Source: Lysinibacillus fusiformis
Lineage (GTDB): Bacteria > Bacillota > Bacilli > Bacillales_A > Planococcaceae
Assembly: GCF_016925635.1 (NCBI RefSeq)
Contig: NZ_CP070490.1
Span: 2,672,001 to 2,736,000 of the forward strand
Direction of reading: 5' to 3'
Length of the DNA: 64,000 nucleotides
Shown: piece by piece, positions 1-7,276 of the stretch
Position numbering within the stretch: the first letter of the stretch is position 1
Layout of the letters: every line of letters starts with the position of its first letter
Made by a program: the position numbers and the translations under genes
Notes under the pieces: generated by a model
Databases searched by the model: none
The model's input: only the letters and a program-made list of their open reading frames with translations
Told to the model about the DNA's origin: nothing

Positions 1-1076
1 CGATTATTCATGAACTATTAACAAACATTGAGCGTTATATTGTCAGCAATCATGTTACTTTATATCGTGGTGAAGCTTCAGTCGCAAAGGATTTAACAAT
101 TACAATCGAGAACGAGACAATAACGGCTACAGATATTATTTTAGCCACAGGCAGTAAACCCTTTGTCCCACCATTTGAAGGGTTAGAGACATCTACCTAC
201 TATACGACAGACACATTTTTTGATATAGAAGAGCTTCCAGAACAGTTAACAATTATTGGGGGAGGGGTAATTGCAGTTGAAATGGCCTTTAGTTTAGCAC
301 CCCTCGGTACTAAGGTAACAGTGCTTAATCATAGCGAGGATATTTTACAAACGGAAGAGGCTGAAGCAAGACCGCTGATTCGAGAAAAAATGAAGAAGCT
401 TGGTATTGAGCTTGTGACAGATTTCCAATTTGAAAAATTTGAAGGCAATACCATTCATACATCTAAAGGCTCTTATACATATGAAAACCTTTTATTTGCA
501 ACTGGACGTCGTCCGAATACAGAAATTGCAGAGCAATTAGGATTAACTTTTGATGGTCGGTTAATCGCAGTCAATAAGCATTTTGAGACAAGCCTGCCGA
601 ATATTTATGCGATTGGTGACTTAGTGGGTGGTTATCAACTTGCGCATTCTGCCAGTGCGGAGGGAATTTACGTTGTTGATTATATTGTGGGCAACCAGCC
701 AATACCAATTGATCAATCGTGCATCCCTCGATGTGTTTATACACATCCTGAAATTGCCACATTTGGTTTATTAGAAGAGCAGGTCAAAACGCCATATACT
801 GTAATAAAAATGCCACTGCAGACTAATCCAAAGGCATTAATGGAGGGGAATACAGAAGGCTTTGTGAAGCTAATTTCATCCAAGGATAATGGTCAAATTT
901 TAGGTGCTTGTGTAGTAGCGGATGGTGCAACAGAAATGCTTAATGCGCTATTAGCAACAAAAAATGCTGGTGGTACCGCTCAATCACTTGCACAAATGAT
1001 TTTTCCACATCCGACAGTGTCGGAGCATATTGGTGATGTGGCAAAAGCTGTTTTTGGGAAAGCCATTCACCAATGA
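1..1076 (+). CDS. FAD-dependent pyridine nucleotide-disulfide oxidoreductase, dihydrolipoamide dehydrogenase-like (5' partial)
   Basis: The reading frame is open from base 3 and enters the window already running, so the N-terminal FAD-binding part with the redox-active cysteine pair is missing. What is visible is the central NAD(P)-binding fold (IIGGGVIAVEMA, GxGxxxxE type), the ATGRRPNTE segment, the second FAD contact (YAIGDLVGG) and a C-terminal dimerisation domain ending in HPTVSEHIGD. The HPTxSE motif supplies the catalytic His-Glu pair in dihydrolipoamide dehydrogenase and mercuric reductase relatives. The substrate cannot be fixed from this part; no 2-oxoacid dehydrogenase genes are adjacent here. 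An ATG at 282 is internal and not the start. No terminator follows directly before the next promoter. Confidence 0.85.
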   Translation, partial: IIHELLTNIERYIVSNHVTLYRGEASVAKDLTITIENETITATDIILATGSKPFVPPFEGLETSTYYTTDTFFDIEELPEQLTIIGGGVIAVEMAFSLAPLGTKVTVLNHSEDILQTEEAEARPLIREKMKKLGIELVTDFQFEKFEGNTIHTSKGSYTYENLLFATGRRPNTEIAEQLGLTFDGRLIAVNKHFETSLPNIYAIGDLVGGYQLAHSASAEGIYVVDYIVGNQPIPIDQSCIPRCVYTHPEIATFGLLEEQVKTPYTVIKMPLQTNPKALMEGNTEGFVKLISSKDNGQILGACVVADGATEMLNALLATKNAGGTAQSLAQMIFPHPTVSEHIGDVAKAVFGKAIHQ

Positions 1077-1086
1077 TAAAAAGCTG

Positions 1087-1113
1087 TTGACATTCAAGAA
1101 ATTTATGTTAAAT
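1087..1113 (+). promoter_or_regulatory. Candidate sigma-A promoter for ssuE
   Basis: A perfect -35 TTGACA (1087-1092) is followed after 15 bp by TTAAAT (1108-1113), a moderate -10. It starts just after the preceding stop codon and would give an ssuE leader of about 120 nt. The -10 assignment is uncertain. Confidence 0.4.
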
Positions 1114-1129
1114 TAATTTTATAAGAATA

Positions 1130-1150
1130 CTAGGTATTTAAGTTAACTAG
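1130..1150. promoter_or_regulatory. Imperfect 21-bp palindrome at the ssuE transcription start
   Basis: CTAG half-sites at 1130-1133 and 1147-1150 bracket a partly symmetric 21-bp sequence (CTAGnTA...TAnCTAG). A further CTAG lies at 1155-1158. The position just downstream of the candidate promoter suits a repressor operator, for example of a MarR or HxlR-type protein; the binding protein is unknown. Confidence 0.25.
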
Positions 1151-1158
1151 ACATCTAG

Positions 1159-1214
1159 AGGCTTCTATTTTACAAAACGGTTATCCGTCGAATTGTAGAA
1201 TAGGGGCCTTTTTT
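1159..1214 (+). terminator. Rho-independent hairpin in the ssuE leader (attenuator or upstream terminator)
   Basis: AGGCTTCTATTTTAC (1159-1173) pairs with GTAGAATAGGGGCCT (1195-1209) with a few G-U pairs. The loop holds a small inner hairpin (ACGG-TTAT-CCGT) and a T run follows. It lies between the candidate promoter and ssuE, so it may be an attenuator; it could also simply terminate the upstream gene. I could not match it to a known riboswitch class. Confidence 0.6.
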
Positions 1215-1242
1215 AATAACAATGATAAAGGGAGTGGGTAAG

Positions 1243-1776
1243 ATGACAAAAGCAGTCATTATTAATGGAAGTAATTCAAAAAATTCAAGAGTTACGGCTA
1301 TTCATGAAAAGGTGGAAAATCATTTCATTACACAAGGAATAGAGGTTCACTCAAATTATGTACATGAACTACCAGCTACTGATTTATTAACGGCGAATTT
1401 TTCAAGTAAGGAAATACAATCTGAAAATGAACAGATTAAGGAAGCAGATCTTATTGTCATCCTTACACCTATTTACAAAGCATCCTATACAGGTATTTTG
1501 AAGACTTACTTGGATTTGCTACCGCAAAAAGCCTTGCTTGATAAGGCTATACTACCTATAGCTGTAGGAGGGTCAATCAGCCATTTATTGGCATTGGAAT
1601 ATGCACTAAAGCCAGTTTTAGCTGTACTAGGAGCCACATCCATTACTAATTCTGTTTACATTGTGGATAAACAAATCATTCGTTTGGGAGAGGGTGGCTT
1701 TGCAATTGAGGAAGAGGCCATCAGCAGACTTGAAGCACAGTTAGAACAATTGCAGCAAGTATTCATTGTTAATTAA
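1243..1776 (+). CDS. ssuE: NAD(P)H-dependent FMN reductase, SsuE family
   Basis: This is a flavodoxin-fold FMN reductase of about 177 residues, the usual size. The N-terminal phosphate-binding loop reads IINGSNSKNSR. The stretch around PIYKASYTGILKTYLDLLP followed by VGGSISHLLALEYALKPV is characteristic of the SsuE group, which supplies reduced FMN to two-component sulfonate or sulfide monooxygenases. The start is taken at ATG 1243 because GGGAG at 1230-1234 is correctly spaced for it; an in-frame ATG at 1222 lies upstream of that site. No sulfonate transporter or monooxygenase lies beside it, so the partner enzyme is unknown. Expression is probably controlled through the structured leader upstream. 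Confidence 0.82.
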   Translation: MTKAVIINGSNSKNSRVTAIHEKVENHFITQGIEVHSNYVHELPATDLLTANFSSKEIQSENEQIKEADLIVILTPIYKASYTGILKTYLDLLPQKALLDKAILPIAVGGSISHLLALEYALKPVLAVLGATSITNSVYIVDKQIIRLGEGGFAIEEEAISRLEAQLEQLQQVFIVN

Positions 1777-1785
1777 AATAATAAA

Positions 1786-1823
1786 AGCGCATTTATAGGG
1801 CATCCTATAATGCGCTATTTTTT
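1786..1823. terminator. Bidirectional terminator between ssuE and the 51-codon ORF
   Basis: AGCGCATTTATAGG and CCTATAATGCGCT form a long stem with a four-base loop. A T run follows on the plus strand and an A-rich tract precedes it, so it can end transcription from both sides. Confidence 0.75.
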
Positions 1824-1977
1824 AATTTCCTTCTGGATTTTCTTCATTCTCCACAGGTATTGTAGAGAGATATAAGAAAGCTTCATCTTGCAATAGCATT
1901 ATTTTTTCTTCACAAATTCCATGCGATAATGGTCCAGAAAAAATGGACTCCCACCATGTTCCTGTTGTTGTTGTCAT
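1822..1977 (-). CDS. Small hypothetical protein, 51 residues
   Basis: This short minus-strand frame begins at ATG 1977 (MTTTTGTWWESIFSGPLSHG...) and ends ...ENEENPEGN. A GGGGG ribosome binding site lies 8-10 bases upstream. The product has a Trp-Trp pair, a central Cys-Glu-Glu-Lys segment and an acidic C-terminus, with no signal peptide or membrane segment. It converges on ssuE and shares the bidirectional terminator at its 3' end, which supports it as a real transcription unit. I do not recognise the family, so the function is unknown. A competing plus-strand frame over the same DNA has no ribosome binding site. Confidence 0.5.
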   Translation of the reverse strand: MTTTTGTWWESIFSGPLSHGICEEKIMLLQDEAFLYLSTIPVENEENPEGN

Positions 1978-2186
1978 TCATCTACGCCCCCATTTCGGTT
2001 TTAATATGTAGTTGTATATTTCCCGAGATGAAAAAACTAAAACATTTCATTTTCACATATGCCATTTCACCCCCTCGATGTAGAAAGAGGATTTTTGCCT
2101 CTCGATGTTGTATCGTATAGACAAAGATAGTTTGTTTCAAAATGAAAAAACTATGTATGCCATTTTAAAAAAGGGGTGCTTTATTG

Positions 2187-3575
2187 ATGAATTTTACGTC
2201 ACAAGATGTGGAAAATATGATTACAGCGCAACGTCAATTTTATTTTTCACGCGCAACAAAAAGTGTGAAATTTAGAAAAGAGCAATTAAAGAAATTAAAA
2301 ACTTCAATTTTGAAATATGAGAAAGAAATATTGAATGCGCTTCACTTAGACCTTCGTAAAAGCGAATTTGAAGCATATGCGACAGAAATTGGCATTGTAT
2401 TAGATAGTATTTCATATATGGTAAAGCATGTGGAAGAATGGATGGAACCAGAAGCAGTCAAAACGCCGATACAATATCAAATGGGCAAGAGCTTCATTGT
2501 ACGTGAGCCGTATGGAGTTACATTAATAATTGGGCCTTTTAATTATCCATTCCAACTTGTAATGGAGCCTCTAATTGGTGCCATTGTTGGAGGCAACACA
2601 GCAATCGTCAAACCGTCAGAAACATCTGTACACACAGCATCCATTGTGAAAAAAATCATTGAGGAAACGTTTCCCTCTTCCTACGTACGTGTTGTTGAAG
2701 GTGAAAAGGAAGAGGTTACGGCACTTATTCATGCTTCCTTCGACTACATCTTTTTTACAGGTAGTGTAGCCGTTGGTAAAGTAGTAGCAAAAGCTGCTGC
2801 AGAACGTTTGACACCAGTTGCTTTAGAGCTTGGTGGTAAAAGTCCAGCGATTGTCGATCAAACAGCAAATCTAGAAGTAGCGGCAAAGCGTATTGTATGG
2901 GGTAAATTTACAAATACTGGACAAACATGTGTGGCCCCCGATTATTTACTTGTCCACAAAGATGTTTATGACCGATTTATGAAAATTTTAAAAGAAACGA
3001 TTCGTTCGTTTTACGGCAAAAATCCTTTGAAAAGCCCTGATTACGGTCGTATTGTGAATTTGAAACAATTCGATCGTTTACAGCAAATAATCGTGGAAGA
3101 ACGTGATGCCATTACATATGGTGGACGAATGGATCGAGATGATTTATATATTGAACCTACAATCGTCGAATATGTAAAATGGACAAGTCCTTCGATGCAG
3201 GAAGAACTGTTCGGTCCTATCTTACCTGTTATGATGTATAATGATTTGCCACTTGCCATTCATCAAATTCGCCAATTACCGAAGCCTTTAGCGGCATATT
3301 TCTTCTCAGAACATGAAAAAGCAATGCAATACTTTTTAGAAGAATTACCATTTGGTGGAGGCTGTATTAATGATACCATCACACATGTTGGGAATTTACA
3401 TTTACCATTCGGTGGTGTAGGTCCATCTGGCGTGAAAGCATACCATGGCAAAGCGAGCTTTGAAAACTTTACACACCCCAAATCTATTTTAAAGAAATCT
3501 TCCAAACTGGAGACAAATGTGCTGTTCCCACCATATAAACAAAAAGTGAAAATTGTGCGTTCAATTATGAAATAG
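2187..3575 (+). CDS. Aldehyde dehydrogenase, class 3-like (YwdH type)
   Basis: An NAD(P)-dependent aldehyde dehydrogenase of about 462 residues, the short form typical of class 3-like enzymes that oxidise fatty and aromatic aldehydes. Visible motifs are the cofactor segment IGPFNYPFQL, the FTGSVAVGK loop, the catalytic Glu in LELGGKSP and the nucleophilic Cys in TGQTCVAPD, followed by EELFGPILPV. The ATG at 2187 is preferred over the adjacent in-frame TTG at 2184 because GGGGTG at 2173-2178 is better spaced. It appears monocistronic, with a terminator after it. B. subtilis YwdH is the nearest relative I recognise; the true substrate is not evident from context. Confidence 0.88.
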   Translation: MNFTSQDVENMITAQRQFYFSRATKSVKFRKEQLKKLKTSILKYEKEILNALHLDLRKSEFEAYATEIGIVLDSISYMVKHVEEWMEPEAVKTPIQYQMGKSFIVREPYGVTLIIGPFNYPFQLVMEPLIGAIVGGNTAIVKPSETSVHTASIVKKIIEETFPSSYVRVVEGEKEEVTALIHASFDYIFFTGSVAVGKVVAKAAAERLTPVALELGGKSPAIVDQTANLEVAAKRIVWGKFTNTGQTCVAPDYLLVHKDVYDRFMKILKETIRSFYGKNPLKSPDYGRIVNLKQFDRLQQIIVEERDAITYGGRMDRDDLYIEPTIVEYVKWTSPSMQEELFGPILPVMMYNDLPLAIHQIRQLPKPLAAYFFSEHEKAMQYFLEELPFGGGCINDTITHVGNLHLPFGGVGPSGVKAYHGKASFENFTHPKSILKKSSKLETNVLFPPYKQKVKIVRSIMK

Positions 3576-3581
3576 CCAAAC

Positions 3582-3616
3582 AATGGGGGTATCTTATGAT
3601 GCCTCCATTTTAAGAA
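3582..3616 (+). terminator. Terminator after the aldehyde dehydrogenase gene
   Basis: AATGGGGGTATC and GATGCCTCCATT pair around a TTAT loop, followed by a short T-containing tail. Confidence 0.55.
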
Positions 3617-3731
3617 TAAGTCTCATATGCATAGAAGATTGTTCTCTAAATAAACCTTTCTCGTTATGTCGAAAAATGCCGATTGGTGATTATAAATAAA
3701 AATTTGAAGAAAACATGATTTTTTGTTCAAA

Positions 3732-3745
3732 TGAAAGCGTTTTCG
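3732..3745. promoter_or_regulatory. Near-consensus cre (CcpA) site upstream of murE
   Basis: TGAAAGCGTTTTCG matches the cre consensus TGWAANCGNTNWCA at 13 of 14 positions and has A/T flanks. It lies about 150 bp upstream of murE and 160 bp downstream of the aldehyde dehydrogenase stop. Whether CcpA acts here is untested, since single matches also occur by chance. Confidence 0.35.
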
Positions 3746-3803
3746 TTGAAAAAACACAACAGAGGCATTTTATTTATCATGAAATAAGTAGTAAAATAAG
3801 TTC

Positions 3804-3830
3804 AATAGAATGTGGGGGAATTCATATTGT
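3804..3830 (+). promoter_or_regulatory. Possible sporulation sigma-E-like promoter for murE
   Basis: CATATTGT at 3823-3830 fits the sigma-E -10 form CATANNNT. AATA at 3804-3807 resembles the -35 core, but the spacing is one or two bases shorter than usual. No convincing sigma-A promoter was seen in the rest of the 317-bp gap, which otherwise holds the terminator and cre-like site. Confidence 0.25.
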
Positions 3831-3860
3831 CGTTTTTTGTCGATTGTTAAGGGTGATGAT

Positions 3861-3914
3861 ATGAGTGTAGAGATTGATTGGAGGACTATGAAATGTATGC
3901 AGAGGAATTGTTAA
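3861..3914 (+). other. 17-codon upstream ORF overlapping the murE start
   Basis: An ATG at 3861, preceded by AAGGGTGAT, opens a 17-codon frame that ends 22 bases inside murE in another frame. It could couple or restrain murE translation. It could also be chance. Confidence 0.2.
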
Positions 3915-5359
3915 GCGCATTACCTTTGAAAAAAATAATTGGCGTGCTGCCAGATCAGGTTAGCGATATCGTAGTAGATTCAAGAAGTGTGCAACCAAAT
4001 AGCATGTTTGTTTGTATCAAAGGTTATACAGTAGATGGGCATGATTATGCGCAAAAGGCTGTAGATGGCGGCGCAACAATTGTTGTAACGGAGCGTGAAT
4101 TACCGCTAGGAGAAACGATTGCACAAGTGATTGTGCAAGATACAGATCGCGCAGTAGGTTTACTAGCTGCAAAGTTCTTTGATTATCCTTCTAAGGACAT
4201 AACGATGATTGGTGTAACTGGAACGAATGGTAAAACATCCGTAACAGGAATTATCCAAAATATAATGCATGGTATGGGCGAAAAATCGGCCTTATCCGGC
4301 ACAATTGGCTTTAATTTAAATGGTATTTTATATGAATCAGCCAATACAACGAGTGATGCGTTATCGACACAACAAATGATTTTCCGAGCAAAAATGGAAG
4401 GCTGTCGTTTAATGACAATGGAAGTTTCATCACATGGGTTAGCACTTGGGCGTTTAGCAGGTGTTGATTATGATATCGCTATTTTTACGAATCTAACGCA
4501 TGATCACCTTGATTTCCATGGTACGATGGAGGAATACGGCCATGCAAAAGGCTTATTATTCTCCCAACTTGGACAAGATTTAGAAAAAAATAAATTTGTT
4601 GTGTTGAATGCTGACGATGCTTGGTCAGAGCGGTATGCCGCCATGACACCATTTCCAGTGTGGACATATGGTTTAAAAAATGAAAAGGCTGATTTCCGTG
4701 CCATTAACTGTGAGTATCACGATTATATGACATCTTTTGACGTGGAAATGCCCGAAGGAATTTATCGCGTAAAAATGAATTTACTTGGGGAATTTAACAT
4801 TTATAATGTATTGGCAGCCATGATTGCGTTTTATGGTCGTGGCTATTCAATGGAGTCTATTATTGAGCAAATTGAGCAACTACCACCAGTTAAAGGTCGT
4901 ATGGAGAAAGTATGTTCAGATCTACCTGTACAAATTTTTATTGATTATGCGCATACGCCAGATGCTATTGAAAAGGCGATTGAAGCTGCACAACCTTATA
5001 AAAAGGGCAAGCTTATTTTCTTAGTTGGAACAGGGGGTAATCGAGATAAATCGAAGCGTCCTGCCATGGCTGAGAAAGCGTCAGCTGCGGAATATGTCAT
5101 TTTGACAACAGATGACCCACGCTATGAAGACTATGCTAGTATTACAGGCGACCTTGCCAAAGGTATGCTTCATGACAATTATGCTTGTATTGGGGATCGT
5201 GCAGAAGCAGTGCGCCATGCTATTGAAATTGCTGAACCTGGTGACATGATTATTTTTGCTGGTAAAGGGCATGAGGATTATCAAATTATCGAAAATACAA
5301 AATTCCCACATAGTGATGCAGAAATTGCGATAGAAGCTGGCCGATTAAAATTCGTATGA
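3893..5359 (+). CDS. murE: UDP-N-acetylmuramoyl-tripeptide synthetase MurE, stand-alone copy
   Basis: Adds the third residue (L-lysine or meso-diaminopimelate) to UDP-MurNAc-L-Ala-D-Glu in the cytoplasmic stage of peptidoglycan synthesis. The 488-residue protein shows the N-terminal UDP-binding domain, the Mur ligase ATP loop GVTGTNGKTS (about residue 105), ANTTSDALSTQQ, EVSSHGLALGR, FTNLTHDHLDFHG and the C-terminal IDYAHTPDA and GNRDKSKRP segments. The specificity loop reads TTDDPRYED, so DDPR replaces the DNPR typical of diaminopimelate enzymes; it keeps the Arg that contacts that substrate. The start at ATG 3893 fits GGAGG at 3880-3884; an upstream in-frame TTG at 3878 overlaps that site. 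The gene is not in a division/cell-wall cluster, so a second murE probably exists elsewhere. Confidence 0.93.
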   Translation: MYAEELLSALPLKKIIGVLPDQVSDIVVDSRSVQPNSMFVCIKGYTVDGHDYAQKAVDGGATIVVTERELPLGETIAQVIVQDTDRAVGLLAAKFFDYPSKDITMIGVTGTNGKTSVTGIIQNIMHGMGEKSALSGTIGFNLNGILYESANTTSDALSTQQMIFRAKMEGCRLMTMEVSSHGLALGRLAGVDYDIAIFTNLTHDHLDFHGTMEEYGHAKGLLFSQLGQDLEKNKFVVLNADDAWSERYAAMTPFPVWTYGLKNEKADFRAINCEYHDYMTSFDVEMPEGIYRVKMNLLGEFNIYNVLAAMIAFYGRGYSMESIIEQIEQLPPVKGRMEKVCSDLPVQIFIDYAHTPDAIEKAIEAAQPYKKGKLIFLVGTGGNRDKSKRPAMAEKASAAEYVILTTDDPRYEDYASITGDLAKGMLHDNYACIGDRAEAVRHAIEIAEPGDMIIFAGKGHEDYQIIENTKFPHSDAEIAIEAGRLKFV

Positions 5360-5376
5360 TGAAAGCTAAGTGATTA

Positions 5377-5414
5377 GGAAACCCTTTTAGTTGTAACTAG
5401 AGGGTTTTCTTTTT
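5377..5414 (+). terminator. Terminator after murE
   Basis: GGAAACCCTTTTAGTT pairs with AACTAGAGGGTTTTC and is followed by a T run. Confidence 0.75.
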
Positions 5415-5434
5415 GGAGATTTCATGTAAAAAGG

Positions 5435-5464
5435 TTGTACGAAAGGCAAGTCTTCTTTTATTAT
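5435..5464 (+). promoter_or_regulatory. Candidate sigma-A promoter for prfC
   Basis: TTGTAC (5435-5440) and TATTAT (5459-5464) are separated by 18 bp and lie about 30 bp before the prfC start. Confidence 0.45.
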
Positions 5465-5494
5465 TATTAAGTATGAAAAAAGGAGAATGACGAG

Positions 5495-7072
5495 ATGAAT
5501 TCAAATTTAGAAAAAGATATACTATCGCGTCGTACTTTTGCCATTATCAGTCACCCTGATGCTGGGAAAACGACGATTACAGAAAAGCTTTTACTTTTTG
5601 GTGGTGCCATTCGTGATGCAGGTACAGTCAAAGGGAAAAAAACAGGTAAGTTTGCAACATCAGACTGGATGGAGATCGAAAAACAACGTGGGATTTCGGT
5701 TACTTCATCCGTCATGCAATTCGATTATAGCGGCTCTCGTGTGAATATTTTGGATACCCCTGGTCACCAAGATTTCTCAGAAGACACATATCGTACATTA
5801 ATGGCTGTAGATAGTGCTGTCATGGTAGTGGATGCTGCCAAAGGGATCGAGGCTCAGACTTTAAAGCTATTTAAGGTTTGTAAAATGCGTGGCATTCCTA
5901 TTTTTACATTTATTAATAAGTTAGACCGTCAAGGGAAAGAACCACTTGAGTTGATTGAAGAGCTTGAAGAGGTACTAGGTATCAACGCATATCCAATGAA
6001 CTGGCCAATCGGTATGGGTAAAGAGTTCCTTGGTATTTATGATCGTTATAATAAACGCATTGAACAATTCCGTACAGATGAAGCTGAACGTTTCTTACCA
6101 ATAGATGACAATGGAGAGCTTGCTGTGGAGCATCCAATGAAAGTGACTTCTTATTATTCACAAGCAATGGACGATATTCTCCTTCTAGATGAAGCTGGGA
6201 ATGCGTATTCTGAGGAAAAAATTCGTCGTGGGGAATTAACACCTGTATTCTTTGGTTCAGCATTAACGAACTTTGGTGTTCAAACCTTCCTTGAAACATA
6301 CTTACAATTTGCACCGACACCTCAGCCTAGAATTACTGAAGATGAGCAGTTCATTGATCCTGTGGAGCATAATGAGTTTTCAGGTTTTATTTTCAAAATT
6401 CAGGCCAATATGAATCCTGCCCACCGTGACCGTATTGCCTTTGTACGTATTGTTTCTGGTAAATTTGAGCGTGGAATGAATATGACATTATCTCGTACTG
6501 GGAAATCCTTTAAAGTTACGCAATCTACACAGTTCCTTGCAGATGATCGTGAAACAGTAGATGAAGCAGTTGCTGGAGATATTATTGGTTTATATGATAC
6601 AGGAACATACCAAATTGGAGACACTGTTGTAGGTGGCAAGAAAACATTCCAATTTGAAAAATTACCACAGTTTACACCAGAATTATTCGTACGTGTAACA
6701 GCGAAGAACGTTATGAAATCAAAGCAATTCCATAAAGGGATTTTACAATTAGTACAAGAGGGTGCCATTCAATACTATAAAACGCTGCATACAGAAGAAG
6801 TTATCCTTGGAGCAGTTGGTCAATTACAATTTGAAGTATTTGAGCATCGTATGAAAAATGAATACAATGTGGAAGTAAGAATGGAGCCAATTGGTTCCAA
6901 AATCGCACGTTGGATTGAAAATGAAGAGGATGTTAAAGAGTCTATGTCCTCAGGTCGCTCCATGCTCGTGAAAGACCGTTTTGACAATCTTGTTTTCCTA
7001 TTTGAAAATGAGTTTGCTATGCGATGGTTTGCCGATAAAAACGAAAACATTAAACTTTATAGCCTTCTATAA
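5495..7072 (+). CDS. prfC: Peptide chain release factor 3
   Basis: A translational GTPase that promotes recycling of RF1 and RF2 from the terminating ribosome. The 525-residue protein has G1 SHPDAGKTT, the switch I region with GISVTSS, G3 [12 protein letters not shown]4 FINKLDR and later domain II/III segments such as [19 protein letters not shown], a signature of RF3. Its length is normal for the family, and the order of motifs separates it from EF-G and TetM-like proteins. An AAGGAG site lies before ATG 5495. The gene is flanked by its own promoter and a strong terminator, so it is probably monocistronic. Confidence 0.96.
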   Translation: MNSNLEKDILSRRTFAIISHPDAGKTTITEKLLLFGGAIRDAGTVKGKKTGKFATSDWMEIEKQRGISVTSSVMQFDYSGSRVNILDTPGHQDFSEDTYRTLMAVDSAVMVVDAAKGIEAQTLKLFKVCKMRGIPIFTFINKLDRQGKEPLELIEELEEVLGINAYPMNWPIGMGKEFLGIYDRYNKRIEQFRTDEAERFLPIDDNGELAVEHPMKVTSYYSQAMDDILLLDEAGNAYSEEKIRRGELTPVFFGSALTNFGVQTFLETYLQFAPTPQPRITEDEQFIDPVEHNEFSGFIFKIQANMNPAHRDRIAFVRIVSGKFERGMNMTLSRTGKSFKVTQSTQFLADDRETVDEAVAGDIIGLYDTGTYQIGDTVVGGKKTFQFEKLPQFTPELFVRVTAKNVMKSKQFHKGILQLVQEGAIQYYKTLHTEEVILGAVGQLQFEVFEHRMKNEYNVEVRMEPIGSKIARWIENEEDVKESMSSGRSMLVKDRFDNLVFLFENEFAMRWFADKNENIKLYSLL

Positions 7073-7077
7073 TCATG

Positions 7078-7114
7078 AAACACGAATCGACAATTTTGCG
7101 ATTCGTGTTTTTTT
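7078..7114 (+). terminator. Terminator after prfC
   Basis: AACACGAATCG and CGATTCGTGTT form a perfect stem followed by a T run. Confidence 0.85.
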
Positions 7115-7124
7115 GCAAGGAAAA

Positions 7125-7152
7125 TTGACACTGTTTGTAGAATATATACATT
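7125..7152 (+). promoter_or_regulatory. Candidate sigma-A promoter for the swrC operon
   Basis: TTGACA (7125-7130), a 16-bp spacer and TACATT (7147-7152) lie about 125 bp before swrC. The leader can form a hairpin between AAAGGGAG and CTCCTTTT, whose role is unknown. Confidence 0.5.
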
Positions 7153-7276
7153 ATTAGGAAATGTAAGTTTCTTTTAAGGATATTATTTCGCTAAAGGGAG
7201 CCTAGCTTATTTATAAAATAATCTCCTTTTCGGCTATCATAGAAAGGAAGAGGTAGAAAAAGGAGTTTGTTTATAT

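Noticed and set aside
1929..2120. 63-codon plus-strand ORF
   Set aside because: It has no ribosome binding site and runs antisense to the better supported 51-codon minus-strand ORF.
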